Of a stretch of DNA of 5,672 bases, positions 5,258 through 5,672 are shown in pieces. Source of the stretch: Rubrivivax sp. (GTDB taxonomy: Bacteria; Pseudomonadota; Gammaproteobacteria; Burkholderiales; Burkholderiaceae_C); contig JAIXSD010000257.1 in assembly GCA_027484885.1 (NCBI GenBank), forward strand, positions 1-5,672, in the 5' to 3' direction. Position 1 is the first letter of the stretch; each line of letters opens with the position of its first letter. The position numbers were made by a program, and so were the translations under genes. Under the pieces are notes generated by a model. It had not been told where the DNA came from. It saw only the letters and a list, made by a program, of their open reading frames with translations, and made no database searches.

Positions 5258-5672
5258 ATGCCCATGCGCTCTTCTTCGCCGGTGGCGTCCGCCGCCCTGT
5301 TTGCTTGCTTGCTCTTGGGTTCTGGCGCGGTGCTGGCTCAAGCATCCGGTGCTTCTTCGGGCAGCGCCGCGCCGGCGCCCTATGACTTCAAGGCCAACTA
5401 CACCAAGTACGAGTACCGCATCCCGGTGCGCGACGGCGTGCGCCTGGCCACCACGGTCTACGTGCCCAAGGACAGCAGCAAGAAGTACCCCATCCTGATG
5501 ACGCGCACGCCCTACAGCTGCGCGCCCTATGGCTCGGATCGCTACAGCGGCCGCCTGGCGCCCAGCGAGGATTTCCTCAAGGCCGGCTACATCCTCGTCT
5601 GCCAGGACGTGCGCGGACGCAATATGTCGGAGGGGCGCTTTGTCGAGATGACGCCCCATGTGCCAAACAAGA
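5258..5672 (+). CDS. CocE/NonD family hydrolase (S15 / alpha-amino-acid ester hydrolase type), 5' part only
   Basis: This is a secreted serine hydrolase cut by the right edge of the window; 138 residues are visible of a protein that in this family is usually about 600 aa or more. Residues 1-27 form a Sec signal peptide (MPMRSS, a hydrophobic core, GAVLA before QA), followed by a Ser/Ala/Pro-rich linker (30-41). The catalytic domain then begins: YRIPVRDGVRLATTVYVP (53-70), YPILMTRTPYSCAPYG (77-92), and QDVRGRNMSEGRF (116-128). This order closely resembles glutaryl-7-ACA acylase and alpha-amino-acid ester hydrolase N-termini. By alignment with cocaine esterase (Tyr44 in its NPY motif), Tyr86 in RTPYS should help form the oxyanion hole. 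The nucleophile motif GxSYxG and the Asp/His of the triad lie beyond the window, so activity cannot be judged. Likely roles are hydrolysis of amino-acid esters, acyl-amides or peptides in the periplasm or outside the cell; the exact substrate is not readable. It is divergent from rarD. Confidence 0.88.
   Translation, partial: MPMRSSSPVASAALFACLLLGSGAVLAQASGASSGSAAPAPYDFKANYTKYEYRIPVRDGVRLATTVYVPKDSSKKYPILMTRTPYSCAPYGSDRYSGRLAPSEDFLKAGYILVCQDVRGRNMSEGRFVEMTPHVPNK

Noticed and set aside
5087..5659. 190-codon open frame on the - strand over the hydrolase gene
   Set aside because: The + strand frame has a signal peptide, a spaced ribosome site and S15-family motifs, while the - strand product shows nothing recognisable.

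Overview
The window is GC-rich, gene-dense bacterial DNA. Base composition, codon use and the flavour of the proteins suggest a betaproteobacterium of the order Burkholderiales, perhaps the Roseateles/Paucibacter/Rubrivivax group. That placement is an inference from appearance, not from a search. I see no RNA gene, insertion sequence, CRISPR array or prophage gene.

The left two thirds (about 247-4066, + strand) hold a compact three-gene transporter operon. It encodes a TatT-type lipoprotein, a DctP-type periplasmic solute-binding protein, and a fused DctQ-DctM membrane permease. This is the architecture of a TPR-protein-associated TRAP transporter (TPAT), first described for the Treponema pallidum pair Tp0956/Tp0957. 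The binding protein should capture a solute in the periplasm, the lipoprotein should assist it by forming a complex, and the permease should drive uptake with an ion gradient. The arginine that grips carboxylates in classical TRAP binding proteins appears to be replaced by phenylalanine, so the substrate may not be an ordinary organic acid. The three parts make a complete, apparently functional system with an unknown ligand, and this is the most interesting part of the window.

A convergent gene, rarD (5030 down to 4098, - strand), encodes a ten-helix EamA/DMT-superfamily transporter. Its stop codon is only 31 bp from that of the permease, and the two stops form the ends of an inverted repeat that may be a shared bidirectional terminator.

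A divergent spacer of 227 bp separates rarD from the last gene, which starts at 5258 and runs off the right edge. That gene encodes a secreted hydrolase of the CocE/NonD (peptidase S15, alpha-amino-acid ester hydrolase) family, of which only the first 138 residues are present. The first 246 bp contain no gene I can support, but hold two perfect GC-rich hairpins that share a 10-bp sequence.
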